From assembly GCF_021555155.1 (NCBI RefSeq), contig NZ_JAKGBU010000011.1:1-41272 (forward strand): a DNA stretch of 41,272 nucleotides, in the 5' to 3' direction. The stretch comes from Rhizobium alarense (GTDB lineage Bacteria > Pseudomonadota > Alphaproteobacteria > Rhizobiales > Rhizobiaceae). The position numbers and the translations under genes are program-made. A model generated the notes under the pieces. That model did not search any database. It worked only from the letters and a program-made list of their open reading frames with translations, and was not told the DNA's origin. This document shows positions 19,696 to 28,252 of this stretch, one piece after another (the first letter of the stretch is position 1; each line of letters begins with the position of its first letter).

Positions 19696-20402
19696 GCGCG
19701 CTGATCGAAGCACGCAACGTGACCCGCATCCTGCAGGAGACGGTGCCGGTGACGCTCGTCAAGGACGTCTCGCTGACGATCGGCGAAAGGGAATTCATCG
19801 CCATCACCGGCCCGTCCGGGTCCGGAAAGTCGTCGCTGCTCTACCTTCTCGGTCTTCTCGACAGGCCGACCGCGGGCGAGATCCTCGTCGGGGGCCGCGA
19901 CACGATGCAGATGGAAGAGGAGGAGAGGGCCGAGACGCGCCTCGCGATGATCGGCTTCGTGTTCCAGTTCCATTTCCTGCTGCCGGAGTTCACCGCGCGG
20001 CAGAATGTCGAAATCCCGATGCGCAAGCTCGGGCGGCTGTCGCGGCACGCGATGCGGGAGCGGGCGGGCGAACTGCTGGGCGCGCTCGGGCTCGGGGATC
20101 ATCTCGACAAGCGGCCGGACCAGCTCTCGGGTGGCCAGAGGCAGCGCGTCGCGGTCGCGCGGTCGCTGGCGAACGACCCGCCGCTCGTTCTCGCAGACGA
20201 GCCGACGGGCAGCCTCGACAGCAAGAATTCCGAGCAGGTCTTCCAGATCCTGGCCGACCTGGTGGAGGTGCGCGGCAAGACGGTCGTCGCGGTGACGCAC
20301 GATCTCGACATGGCGGGCCGCATGAGCCGCCGCATCCATCTGGTGGACGGCCGTGTCGCGGAGCCGCCCTCCGGAGAACAGAAAACGCCGCCCGGGACAT
20401 GA
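19692..20402 (+). CDS. ABC transporter ATPase, LolD/MacB type
   Basis: A 236-residue ATPase that pairs with the FtsX-type permease. It shows Walker A GPSGSGKSS, a Q-loop in 'FVFQFHFLLPEFTA' that closely matches LolD, the signature LSGGQRQR, Walker B VLADEPTGSLD and the H-loop AVTHD. All motifs are intact. Its ATG overlaps the permease stop (ATGA), implying translational coupling. The last few codons and the stop lie inside the stem-loop at 20386-20414. Lipoprotein-release systems (LolCDE) lack a HlyD-type adaptor, so this is more likely an efflux pump. Confidence 0.93.
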   Translation: MSALIEARNVTRILQETVPVTLVKDVSLTIGEREFIAITGPSGSGKSSLLYLLGLLDRPTAGEILVGGRDTMQMEEEERAETRLAMIGFVFQFHFLLPEFTARQNVEIPMRKLGRLSRHAMRERAGELLGALGLGDHLDKRPDQLSGGQRQRVAVARSLANDPPLVLADEPTGSLDSKNSEQVFQILADLVEVRGKTVVAVTHDLDMAGRMSRRIHLVDGRVAEPPSGEQKTPPGT

Positions 20403-20414
20403 CCCCGGGCGGCG
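20386..20414. terminator. Bidirectional terminator between the export and glycerol operons
   Basis: CGCCGCCCGGG (20386-20396) and CCCGGGCGGCG (20404-20414) form a perfect 11-base stem with a 7-base loop. On the minus strand the stem is followed directly by TTTTC, a short T tract, so it serves the glp operon best. On the plus strand only a weaker GGATTTATT follows. It overlaps the stop codon of the plus-strand ATPase gene and lies 37 bases beyond the glpV stop. Confidence 0.75.
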
Positions 20415-20450
20415 CGGATTTATTCGCGCGTGTCGCGCGCGACCAGGGGC

Positions 20451-22172
20451 TTATTCCTGCCAGCTCTTGACCAGTTCGTCATAGTTGACGGTGACCGGCT
20501 GTTCCTTCTCGTTCTCGACCTTGAGCTGCGGAGCGAGGTTGCCGGCCTTGACGGCTTCCGCGTTCCAATATGCGAGGTCGTGCTCTTCGGCGAGCTTCGG
20601 GCCGATGTCGCCCTGGATGCCGGCGCGCTCGAGGCGCTCCATCACCTGTTCCTGCTCGGCGCACAGCGAGTCCATGGCTTCCTGCGCCGTCTTCGCACCC
20701 GAGGATGCGTCGCCGATCGCCTGCCACCACAGCTGGGCCAGCTTCGGATAGTCCGGAACGTTCGTGCCGGTCGGCGACCACTGGACGCGGGCCGGCGAAC
20801 GGTAGAACTCGATCAGGCCGCCGAGCTTCGGAGCGCGCTCCGTGAAGCTGTCATGCCGGATCGACGATTCGCGGATCAGCGTCAGGCCGACATGGCTCTT
20901 CTTGACGTCGATCGTCTTAGAGACGACGAACTGCGCATAGAGCCAGGCGGCCTTGGCGCGGTCGTCCGGCGTGGACTTCAGCAGCGTCCAGGAGCCCACG
21001 TCCTGATAACCGAGCTTCATGCCGTCCTTCCAGTAGACCCCATGCGGGCTCGGAGCGAAACGCCACTTCGGCGTGCCGTCCTCGTTCACCACCGGCAGGC
21101 CATCCTTGACGAGGTCCGCGGTGAACGCCGTGTACATGAACATCTGCTGGGCGATCTCGCCCTGCGACGGGACGGGACCGGATTCCGAGAAGGTCATGCC
21201 CTGGGCGGCGGCCGGCGCATAGGCCTTCAGCCAGTCGAGGTATTTCTGGATGGCGTAGACCGAGGCCGGGCCGTTGGTGTCGCCGCCGCGCGCGACGCAC
21301 GAGCCGACCGGACGGGAATCCGCGTCGACCTTGATACCCCATTCGTCGACCGGCAGGCCGTTCGGCAGGCCCTTGTCGCCGTTGCCGGCCATCGAGAGCC
21401 AGGCGTCGGTGAAGCGCCAGCCGAGCGACGGGTCCTTCTTGCCGTAGTCCATGTGGCCGTAGACCTTCTTGCCGTCCACGTCGCGGCCGGTGAAGAACTC
21501 GGCGATGTCCTCATAGGCCGACCAGTTGACCGGAACGCCGAGGTCGTAACCGTACTTCGCCTTGAAGTCCGCCTTGTTCTTCTCGTCGTTGAACCAGTCG
21601 TAGCGGAACCAGTAGAGGTTGGCGAACTGCTGGTCGGGCAGCTGGTAGAGGTCGCCGTCGGGAGCGGTGGTGAACTTCAGGCCGATGAAGTCCTCGAGGT
21701 CGAGGCCCGGATTGGTGACGTCCTTGCCTTCATTTGCCATCCAGTCGGTCAGCGAGCGGGCCTGCTGGTAGCGCCAGTGGGTGCCGATCAGGTCCGAATC
21801 GTTGACATAGGCGTCATAGACATTTTCGCCCGACTGCATCTGCGTCTGCAGCTTTTCGACGACGTCGCCCTCGCCGATCAGGTCGTGGGTGACCTTGATG
21901 CCCGTGATCGCCGTGAAGGCCGGCGCGAGAACCTTCGATTCGTATTCATGCGTGGTGATCGTCTCGGATACAACCTTGATCTCCATGCCTGCGAAGGGCT
22001 TCGCAGCATCGACGAACCACTGCATTTCGGCTTCCTGGGCAGCGCGGTCGAGCGTCGACATGTCGCCGATTTCCGCATCCAGGAATGTCTTGGCGGCATC
22101 CATGTCCGCGAACGCGGTGCCGGTAAACGCCAGCAGCACGGCTGCCGTCGTCGTCAGAAGATGCTTTCGCAT
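20451..22172 (-). CDS. glpV: Glycerol ABC transporter substrate-binding protein
   Basis: A 573-residue periplasmic binding protein with a Sec signal peptide (MRKHLLTTTAAVLLAFTGTA, probable cleavage after AFA at about residue 22). It is larger than most sugar-binding proteins. The size and the clusters of Trp/Tyr in the mature part fit the GlpV family of rhizobia. As last gene of glpDSTPQUV it delivers glycerol to the GlpPQ permease. Two cysteines (SCVARGGD and SLCAEQ) could form a disulfide. The start ATG at 22172 is preceded by GGGAGG on the minus strand. A 76-base gap separates it from glpU. Confidence 0.9.
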   Translation of the reverse strand: MRKHLLTTTAAVLLAFTGTAFADMDAAKTFLDAEIGDMSTLDRAAQEAEMQWFVDAAKPFAGMEIKVVSETITTHEYESKVLAPAFTAITGIKVTHDLIGEGDVVEKLQTQMQSGENVYDAYVNDSDLIGTHWRYQQARSLTDWMANEGKDVTNPGLDLEDFIGLKFTTAPDGDLYQLPDQQFANLYWFRYDWFNDEKNKADFKAKYGYDLGVPVNWSAYEDIAEFFTGRDVDGKKVYGHMDYGKKDPSLGWRFTDAWLSMAGNGDKGLPNGLPVDEWGIKVDADSRPVGSCVARGGDTNGPASVYAIQKYLDWLKAYAPAAAQGMTFSESGPVPSQGEIAQQMFMYTAFTADLVKDGLPVVNEDGTPKWRFAPSPHGVYWKDGMKLGYQDVGSWTLLKSTPDDRAKAAWLYAQFVVSKTIDVKKSHVGLTLIRESSIRHDSFTERAPKLGGLIEFYRSPARVQWSPTGTNVPDYPKLAQLWWQAIGDASSGAKTAQEAMDSLCAEQEQVMERLERAGIQGDIGPKLAEEHDLAYWNAEAVKAGNLAPQLKVENEKEQPVTVNYDELVKSWQE

Positions 22173-22248
22173 AATAATCCTCCCTTGGGGTTAGCGATTG
22201 CATGTATGAAGGACCCCATCTCCCCGAGGCCCCCCAATTCGATTTGCC

Positions 22249-22668
22249 TTACACGTAGCGGAATACGCCGATGGCGTAGACCACGGACAAGGCAAGAGCC
22301 CACCACAGGCCGGAGCCGACGAGCCCCAGCCATGCGAGATGAATGAATGCGGAACCGAGCAGCGACACGAAGAGCCGGTCGCCGCGGGTCGTTTCGAAGC
22401 GCAGGATGCCGACGCGCGGGCTGCCGCCGGGCCGCGCATATTCCCAGACGGCCATCAGCGCGAGCAAGGCGAAGATCGTCAGGAAGAACATGGCGCTCGG
22501 GAAGGACCAGGCCATCCAGCCGCCGGGGACGAGCGCGGCGAACCAGTCGCGCTCGCCGTCCTTGACGGGCAGCGCCATGACGAGCAGTCCTGCCGCGGCG
22601 GCATAGGTGGCGAGAACGGCGGCAAGCGCGATCGGCCAGCGGGTGTTGCGATTGGCGACGGCGGTCAT
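22249..22668 (-). CDS. glpU: Small membrane protein of the glycerol transporter locus (DUF2160)
   Basis: A 139-residue membrane protein with about four hydrophobic segments (near residues 11-32, 50-70, 95-115 and 118-137). It matches the DUF2160/GlpU family, always found between permease and binding-protein genes in rhizobial glycerol loci; its molecular role is unknown. The start ATG at 22666-22668 shares one base with the glpQ stop (TGATG), and GGGAGG lies just ahead inside glpQ. A TTG one codon earlier is possible but less likely. It may stabilise or modulate the permease complex, which is inference from context. Confidence 0.82.
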   Translation of the reverse strand: MTAVANRNTRWPIALAAVLATYAAAAGLLVMALPVKDGERDWFAALVPGGWMAWSFPSAMFFLTIFALLALMAVWEYARPGGSPRVGILRFETTRGDRLFVSLLGSAFIHLAWLGLVGSGLWWALALSVVYAIGVFRYV

Positions 22669-23549
22669 CAAACCCTCCCCAGGGCGAAGCCCTTGGCGAT
22701 GTAGTTGCGGACGAAGTAGATCACGAGCGCGCCCGGGATGATGGTGAGCACGCCGGCGGCGGCGAGCACGCCCCAGTCCATGCCGGAGGCCGAGACCGTG
22801 CGTGTCATGGTGGCGGCGATCGGCTTGGCGTCCGTCGTCGTCAGCGTGCGGGCGATCAGCAGTTCGACCCAGGAGAACATGAAGCAGAAGAAGGCGGCGA
22901 CGCCGATGCCGGACGCGATCAGCGGCACGAAGATCTTCGCGAAGAACTTGGGGAACGAGTAGCCGTCGATATAGGCCGTCTCGTCGATTTCCTTCGGCAC
23001 GCCCGACATGAAGCCTTCCAGGATCCAGACCGCCAGCGGCACGTTGAACAGGCAGTGGGCGATGGCCACCGCAATATGCGTGTCGATCAGGCCGAAGGCC
23101 GAATAGAGCTGGAAGAAGGGCAGCGCGAAGACGGCCGGCGGCGCCATCCGGTTCGTCAGCAGCCAGAAGAACAGATGCTTGTCGCCGAGGAAGCGGTAGC
23201 GCGAGAAGGCATAGGCCGCCGGCAGCGCAACGGAGACCGAGATGATCGTGTTCAGCACGACATACAGGATCGAGTTGATGTAGCCGGAATACCAGGCCGG
23301 GTCGGTGAAGATGACGATGTAGTTCCGAAGCGTCGGGCTGGTCGGCCAGAGCGAGAAGGCGCCGGTGATCTCCTGGTTCGTCTTGAAGCTCATGTTGACG
23401 AGCCAGTAGATCGGCAGCATCAGGAACAGGATGTAGAGCGTCGGGACGAGCCAGGAGAGGCTGCGGCTCTTCGGCCTTGCGACGGAACGCGTCGCCGCAG
23501 GGGCGCTGCTCGATGCCATCGTGGTGGCGGTGGTTGCCTGTGTGGTCAT
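22668..23549 (-). CDS. glpQ: Glycerol ABC transporter permease
   Basis: A 293-residue inner-membrane permease of the MalG type with about six membrane helices. The coupling 'EAA' loop is visible as 'VPKEIDETAYIDGYSFPKFF', which docks onto the ATPase. The first 30 residues are a Thr/Ala/Ser-rich cytoplasmic tail before the first helix (LSWLVPTLYILFLMLPIYWL). I chose the ATG at 23547-23549 because GGGAGGAAAC precedes it; the long open frame upstream belongs to another frame across glpP. It pairs with GlpP. Confidence 0.92.
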   Translation of the reverse strand: MTTQATTATTMASSSAPAATRSVARPKSRSLSWLVPTLYILFLMLPIYWLVNMSFKTNQEITGAFSLWPTSPTLRNYIVIFTDPAWYSGYINSILYVVLNTIISVSVALPAAYAFSRYRFLGDKHLFFWLLTNRMAPPAVFALPFFQLYSAFGLIDTHIAVAIAHCLFNVPLAVWILEGFMSGVPKEIDETAYIDGYSFPKFFAKIFVPLIASGIGVAAFFCFMFSWVELLIARTLTTTDAKPIAATMTRTVSASGMDWGVLAAAGVLTIIPGALVIYFVRNYIAKGFALGRV

Positions 23550-23560
23550 GGTTTCCTCCC

Positions 23561-24427
23561 TCACGCCTGTTCGTCGCTGCTGGTCATGACCGTGTAGAAG
23601 ATCCACGACAGCAGAAGGATGATCAGGAAGTAGATGATGGACATCGCCGCGGCCGGGCCGAGGTCGAACTGGCCGATCGCCATCTTGACGAGGTCGATCG
23701 ACAGGAAGGTGGTCGAGTTGCCGGGACCACCGCCGGTGACGACGAAGGGCTCGGTGTAGATCATGAAACTGTCCATGAAGCGCAGCAGGAAGGCGATCAG
23801 CAGCACGCGCTTCATCTTCGGCAACTGGATGTAGCGGAAAACGGCCCAGCGCGAGGCGCCGTCGATCTTGGCGGCCTGGTAATAGGCTTCCGGGATCGAG
23901 ACGAGACCGGCATAGCAGAGCAGCACGACGAGGCTCGTCCAGTGCCAGACATCCATGACGATCAGCGTGATCCAGGCATCGAAGACGTTGTTGACGTAGT
24001 TGTAGTTGACGCCGAGCAGGTAGAGCGTGCGGCCGAGCAGGCCGATATCGACGCGGCCGAAGACCTGCCAGATCGTGCCGACGACGTTCCACGGGATGAG
24101 GAGCGGCAGCGCCATCAGAACGAGGCAGACAGGCACGCCGAGACCCTTCTTCGGCATGTTGAGCGCGATCAGGATGCCGAGCGGGATCTCGATCGTCAGG
24201 ATGATGGCCGAGAAGAGCAGGTTGCGGCCGAGCGCTTCCCAGAAGCGGTCGGACTCGAGCACGTCCGCGAACCAGTCGGTGCCGGCCCAGAAGAACTGGT
24301 TGTTGCCGAAGGTGTCCTGGATCGAATAGTTCACCACCGTCATCAGCGGGATCACCGCCGAGAAGGCGACGAGCAGCAGAACGGGCAGGACCATGAACCA
24401 GGCCTTGTTGTTCCAGGTCTTGTTCAT
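23561..24427 (-). CDS. glpP: Glycerol ABC transporter permease
   Basis: A 288-residue MalF-type permease with about six membrane helices, starting with MNKTWNNKAWFMVLPVLLLV. The coupling loop reads 'IPEAYYQAAKIDGASRWAVF', the standard EAA motif with the invariant Gly. The segment 'YTEPFVVTGGGPGNSTTFLS' is typical of sugar/polyol permeases of this group. It starts two bases after the glpT stop and ends 11 bases before glpQ, so the transporter genes are tightly coupled. Confidence 0.93.
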   Translation of the reverse strand: MNKTWNNKAWFMVLPVLLLVAFSAVIPLMTVVNYSIQDTFGNNQFFWAGTDWFADVLESDRFWEALGRNLLFSAIILTIEIPLGILIALNMPKKGLGVPVCLVLMALPLLIPWNVVGTIWQVFGRVDIGLLGRTLYLLGVNYNYVNNVFDAWITLIVMDVWHWTSLVVLLCYAGLVSIPEAYYQAAKIDGASRWAVFRYIQLPKMKRVLLIAFLLRFMDSFMIYTEPFVVTGGGPGNSTTFLSIDLVKMAIGQFDLGPAAAMSIIYFLIILLLSWIFYTVMTSSDEQA

Positions 24428-24429
24428 CG

Positions 24430-25500
24430 TCAGCCCTCCCTGCCGATACGCCAGCTGTCGGCGTAGATGTTGATGGCGGCCGGATCGAAGGTGACGCGCG
24501 GTTCGGCCGGGATCTCGCCATCCTCGTCGACGACGATCGCGATCGGCTTGCCGGCGAACTCGGCACGAACGATCTTCTGGCGCCCGATGTCCTCCACCTT
24601 GCTGATCGAGACAGGCATGCCGTCGCGGGAAAGCGCGATGAATTCCGGCCGGATGCCGAGCTCGGTCCTGGCGCCCACGGCGATCTGCGGCTTGTAGCCG
24701 AGCGTAAGCGTTTGCTCACCGATCTTGACGCTGCTTCCATCAATGGATGCCGGCAGCACGTTCATGCCCGGCGAGCCGATAAAATAGCCGACGAAGGTGT
24801 GGCTCGGCCGCTCGAAAAGTTCGGCCGGCGTGCCGATCTGCACGATCTGGCCGTCATACATCACGACGACCTTGTCGGCGAAGGTCAGTGCCTCGGTCTG
24901 GTCATGCGTGACATAGACCATGGTGAAGCCGAACTGGCGGTGCAGCTTCTTGAGCTGCGACCGCAGCACCCATTTCATGTGCGGATCGATGACCGTCAGC
25001 GGCTCGTCGAAGAGGATGGCGTTGACGTCGTTGCGCACGAGGCCGCGGCCGAGCGAGATCTTCTGCTTCTGGTCGGCGGTAAGACCGCGCGCCGTCTTCT
25101 TCGCCCAGTCGGCGAGATCGATCATCTCGAGGATTTCCCGCACGCGGCGGTCGACTTCAGGCTCGGCGACGCCGCGGTTGCGCAGCGGGAATGCGAGATT
25201 GTCGTAGACCGTCATCGTGTCGTAGATGACCGGGAACTGGAAGACCTGCGCGATGTTGCGCTCCTGGGTCGACAGGTAGGTCACGTCCTTGCCGTCGAAG
25301 AGGATGCGGCCTTCGGACGGCTGGAGCAGCCCCGAGATGATGTTGAGCAGCGTGGTCTTGCCGCAGCCGGAAGGGCCGAGCAGCGCATAGGCGCCGCCGT
25401 CCTTCCATTCGTGGTGCACTTCCTTCAGCGCGTAGTCGGCTTCCGACTTCGGCTTCTCGCCATAGGCGTGGCGGATGTGGTCGAGATTGATGCGTGCCAT
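24430..25500 (-). CDS. glpT: Glycerol ABC transporter ATPase (signature-degenerate subunit)
   Basis: A 356-residue MalK/UgpC-type ATPase with a C-terminal TOBE-like regulatory domain. Walker A GPSGCGKT is at 42-49, the Q-loop Gln at 88, Walker B LFDE ends at E166, and the switch His is H199 (VTHD). The ABC signature, normally LSGGQ, is replaced by LTADQ (140-144), followed by KQKISLGRG. GlpT therefore has an intact nucleotide-binding face but a degenerate signature. It works with GlpS as a heterodimer. The name follows the rhizobial glp nomenclature and must not be confused with the E. coli glycerol-3-phosphate antiporter GlpT. Confidence 0.9.
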   Translation of the reverse strand: MARINLDHIRHAYGEKPKSEADYALKEVHHEWKDGGAYALLGPSGCGKTTLLNIISGLLQPSEGRILFDGKDVTYLSTQERNIAQVFQFPVIYDTMTVYDNLAFPLRNRGVAEPEVDRRVREILEMIDLADWAKKTARGLTADQKQKISLGRGLVRNDVNAILFDEPLTVIDPHMKWVLRSQLKKLHRQFGFTMVYVTHDQTEALTFADKVVVMYDGQIVQIGTPAELFERPSHTFVGYFIGSPGMNVLPASIDGSSVKIGEQTLTLGYKPQIAVGARTELGIRPEFIALSRDGMPVSISKVEDIGRQKIVRAEFAGKPIAIVVDEDGEIPAEPRVTFDPAAINIYADSWRIGREG

Positions 25501-25511
25501 GGTCTTTCTCC

Positions 25512-26594
25512 TCAGGCCGCCGCCGCAGTCGGTTCGGCGATCGCCCTGCCGTCCGTGCCGAAGGCCATCAGGTGGCGCGTGTCGACGTGGATCGTGATGA
25601 TCGCGTCGGGTTCGATGTCGTGGATGCCGGGCGACAGCATGACCCAGCGGCTGCCCTCGAATTCGATGTGAATGAAACTCTCCGATCCGGCGATCTCCGA
25701 GATCGCGGTGCGCACGACCAGGCTGGCGGAGGAGGCATGCTGGCTCGCGAGCGAGAGGTGATGCGGATGGAAGGCGATCGTGCAGGAGCCGTCCGGCAGG
25801 GCGGCAAGATGCGCGGGCACGGGCAGGACCGGCCTGCCGGCGACCTCGAAATGGCCACCGCTCTTCAAGACCGCCATGGTGTTGAGCGGCGGGTCGGCGA
25901 AGGTGCGGGCGGTCTTGAGATCCGTCGGGCGGCGATAGACGTCGATCGTGCTGCCGAACTGGGTGATGCGCCCCTCCGACAAGGTTGCGGTATTGCCGCC
26001 GAGAAGCAGCGCCTCGGAAGGTTCCGTCGTCGCATAGACGAAGATTGCGCCAGAGGCGGCGAAGATCTTCGGCAGTTCCTCGCGCAGTTCCTCGCGCAGC
26101 TTGTAGTCGAGATTGGCGAGCGGCTCGTCGAGCAGCACCAGGCTGGCGTTCTTGACAATGGCGCGGGCGAGGGCGGTGCGTTGCTGTTGTCCGCCGGACA
26201 GGTTGAGCGGCGTGCGGTCGAGATAGGGGCCGAGCTTCAAAAGGTCCGCAGCCTTGCGGACCTCGCGGTCGATCGTCGCCTTGTCCGCGCCCTTGATGCG
26301 CATCGGCGAAGCGATGTTCTCGTAGACCGTCAGCGCCGGATAGTTGATGAACTGCTGGTAAACCATGGCGATGCTGCGATCCTGCACACGCACGCCGGTC
26401 ACATCCGCGCCGTCGAACCAGACGGAGCCGGTCGTCGGGCGATCAAGGCCCGCCATGAGGCGCATGAGCGACGTCTTGCCCGAAAGCGTCGGACCGAGCA
26501 GCACGTTGAGCGTGCCGCGTTCGAGCACGAGATTGGTCGGGTGGATATGCGTTTCCGCCCCCGCCATCTTCGTGATGTTCCTGAGTTCAAGCAT
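25512..26594 (-). CDS. glpS: Glycerol ABC transporter ATPase (switch-His-lacking subunit)
   Basis: A 360-residue MalK-type ATPase with a C-terminal TOBE-like domain. The signature LSGGQ (132-136) and Walker B with D156/E157 are canonical, and the Q-loop Gln is at 80. Walker A reads GPTLSGKT (34-41), with Leu in place of the usual third-position Gly, and the switch histidine is replaced: the segment aligned to VTHD reads ATTE, with T190 at the His position. This is the mirror image of GlpT. It lies 39 bases downstream of glpD in the same operon. Confidence 0.9.
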   Translation of the reverse strand: MLELRNITKMAGAETHIHPTNLVLERGTLNVLLGPTLSGKTSLMRLMAGLDRPTTGSVWFDGADVTGVRVQDRSIAMVYQQFINYPALTVYENIASPMRIKGADKATIDREVRKAADLLKLGPYLDRTPLNLSGGQQQRTALARAIVKNASLVLLDEPLANLDYKLREELREELPKIFAASGAIFVYATTEPSEALLLGGNTATLSEGRITQFGSTIDVYRRPTDLKTARTFADPPLNTMAVLKSGGHFEVAGRPVLPVPAHLAALPDGSCTIAFHPHHLSLASQHASSASLVVRTAISEIAGSESFIHIEFEGSRWVMLSPGIHDIEPDAIITIHVDTRHLMAFGTDGRAIAEPTAAAA

Positions 26595-26633
26595 TCATGT
26601 CTCCAATGTTCCTCCCAGCCATCGGACTCGGCG

Positions 26634-28148
26634 CTAGTGGGTCGACCTGTTGGCCTCCGCCATATAGTCTTCCAGCGCGGCCACTTCGGCGGCGGTGAGA
26701 TGCAATCCACGTTTCGTGCGACGCCACAGCACGTCCTCCGCGTGCCGGGCCCATTCCTCCTTCATCAGCCAGCGGACTTCGGCCTCATAGAGGTCGCTGC
26801 CGAAGTGGCGGCCGAGGTCGGCAAGCGATGTTGCCGAACCCAGTATCGCCGCTGCGTTGGTTCCATACAAGCGAACGAGACGGCGGCCATGGTCTTTCGT
26901 AAGAAACGGGTGACTTTTTGAAAGTGCGGCCACCTGCGCATCGAAGGTCGTGGCCGGAAAGTCGCCGCCCGGCAGGCGAGAATTCGCGGTCCATTTCACG
27001 CCCTTGTCGCCGATCGCCTCGCCGATCTTCTCAAGGGCGGATTCCGCCAGGCGGCGATAGGTGGTGAGCTTGCCGCCGAAGATATTGAGAAGCGGCGCCT
27101 GCGTGCCGCCACCCTCGAGCTTCAGCACGTAGTCGCGGGTCGCTTCCTGCGCCTTGCTCGCGCCGTCGTCGAACAGCGGCCGCACGCCCGAATAGGTCCA
27201 GACGATGTCGTCCGACCGGACGGGTTCGGCAAAATATTCGCTGGCGGACCGGCAGAGATAGTCGATCTCCTCGTCGCTGATACGCACGTCGCGCGGATCG
27301 CCCTGGTAATCCCGGTCCGTCGTGCCGATCAGCGTGAAGTCTTCTTCGTAAGGTATGGCGAACATGATCCGCCCATCCGGGTTCTGGAAGAAATAAGCAC
27401 GCGGATCGGCGAATTTCTTCTTCACCACGATATGGCTGCCCTGGACGAGCCGTACATTGTGAACGTCGTTGCGGCCGAGCGAGGTGGCGAGCACCTTGTC
27501 CACCCAAGGACCGGCAGCGTTGACCAGCATGCGGGCGCGCACGGTCTCGCGGTCTCCGGTCTCCGTATTTTCTGTCTCGACGTTCCAGTGACCGTTCTCG
27601 CGGCGCGCCGCGACGACCTTTGTGCGAACCCTTATGTCGGCGCCGCGGTCGGCGGCGTCGCGGGCGTTGAGCACGACGAGGCGCGCATCGTCGACCCATC
27701 CGTCCGAATATTCGAAGGCCTTGCGGAACAGGCTCTTCAGCGGCTTGCCGGACGGATCTCGCGCCATGTCCAGCGTGCGCGTCGCCGGCAGCAGCTTGCG
27801 GCCGCCGATATGGTCATAAAGAAAGAGGCCGAGGCGGATGAGCCAGGCGGGGCGCAGGCCGCCTTTCTGGAAGGGCAGGACGAAGCGCATCGGCCAGATG
27901 ACGTGCGGCGCCATCGCCCACAGCACTTCGCGTTCCATCAGCGCTTCCCGCACGAGGCGGAACTCGTAGTGCTCGAGATAGCGCAGGCCGCCATGAATGA
28001 GTTTCGTGGAGGCGGATGAGGTGCCGGACGCGAAATCCTTCATCTCGGCGAGCACGACGGAATATCCACGGCCCGCCGCATCACGTGCGATGCCGCAGCC
28101 GTTGATGCCGCCGCCAATGACAAAGATGTCCTGGATCACGTCGTCCAC
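26634..28148 (-). CDS. glpD: Glycerol-3-phosphate dehydrogenase (FAD, respiratory)
   Basis: A 504-residue FAD enzyme that oxidises sn-glycerol-3-phosphate to dihydroxyacetone phosphate and passes electrons to quinone at the inner membrane. The FAD-binding GGGINGCGIARDAAGRG lies at the N-terminus, then 'SSASTKLIHGGLRYLEHYEF' typical of GlpD. The DAO domain and the C-terminal helical DAO_C domain are complete. The start is GTG at 28146-28148 because GGGAGGGG lies 8 bases upstream. Longer in-frame starts (ATG 28166 or 28202) would translate this ribosome site and the promoter-proximal region. Glycerol kinase, needed to make its substrate, is not in the window. Confidence 0.93.
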   Translation of the reverse strand: MDDVIQDIFVIGGGINGCGIARDAAGRGYSVVLAEMKDFASGTSSASTKLIHGGLRYLEHYEFRLVREALMEREVLWAMAPHVIWPMRFVLPFQKGGLRPAWLIRLGLFLYDHIGGRKLLPATRTLDMARDPSGKPLKSLFRKAFEYSDGWVDDARLVVLNARDAADRGADIRVRTKVVAARRENGHWNVETENTETGDRETVRARMLVNAAGPWVDKVLATSLGRNDVHNVRLVQGSHIVVKKKFADPRAYFFQNPDGRIMFAIPYEEDFTLIGTTDRDYQGDPRDVRISDEEIDYLCRSASEYFAEPVRSDDIVWTYSGVRPLFDDGASKAQEATRDYVLKLEGGGTQAPLLNIFGGKLTTYRRLAESALEKIGEAIGDKGVKWTANSRLPGGDFPATTFDAQVAALSKSHPFLTKDHGRRLVRLYGTNAAAILGSATSLADLGRHFGSDLYEAEVRWLMKEEWARHAEDVLWRRTKRGLHLTAAEVAALEDYMAEANRSTH

Positions 28149-28193
28149 TGAATATTCCCCTCCCATTTCGCATTGCACAATTTTGCGCATATG

Positions 28194-28240
28194 CGAAAGC
28201 AAGAAGAGTTAAAACGAAAACCGTTCGAATGTCAAACGAA
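28194..28240 (-). promoter_or_regulatory. glpD promoter with phased TTCG repeats (probable GlpR operator)
   Basis: On the minus strand a perfect -35 TTGACA (28235-28230) and a -10 TTAACT (28212-28207) are separated by 17 bases. The plus strand shows CGAA at 28237, 28226 and 28215, exactly 11 bases apart, and again at 28194, 21 bases further. The first two sit in an 8-base direct repeat CGAATGTC. Repeats flank or overlap both promoter hexamers and lie on one DNA face, which fits repression by a DeoR-family protein. The same TTTTCGTTTT core recurs at the glpR promoter. Confidence 0.65.
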
Positions 28241-28252
28241 TGTCTAAGGAAA

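Noticed and set aside
22668-24743. A 691-codon minus-strand frame running from glpT through glpQ.
   Set aside because: Only its last 293 residues are GlpQ. The upstream part is out of frame with glpT and glpP, which are intact, and a clear GGGAGGAAAC site marks the true glpQ start.
28149-28202. Longer GlpD starts at ATG 28166 or 28202.
   Set aside because: They would place the GGGAGGGG ribosome site inside the gene and add residues before the FAD motif that homologues lack; GTG 28148 fits better.
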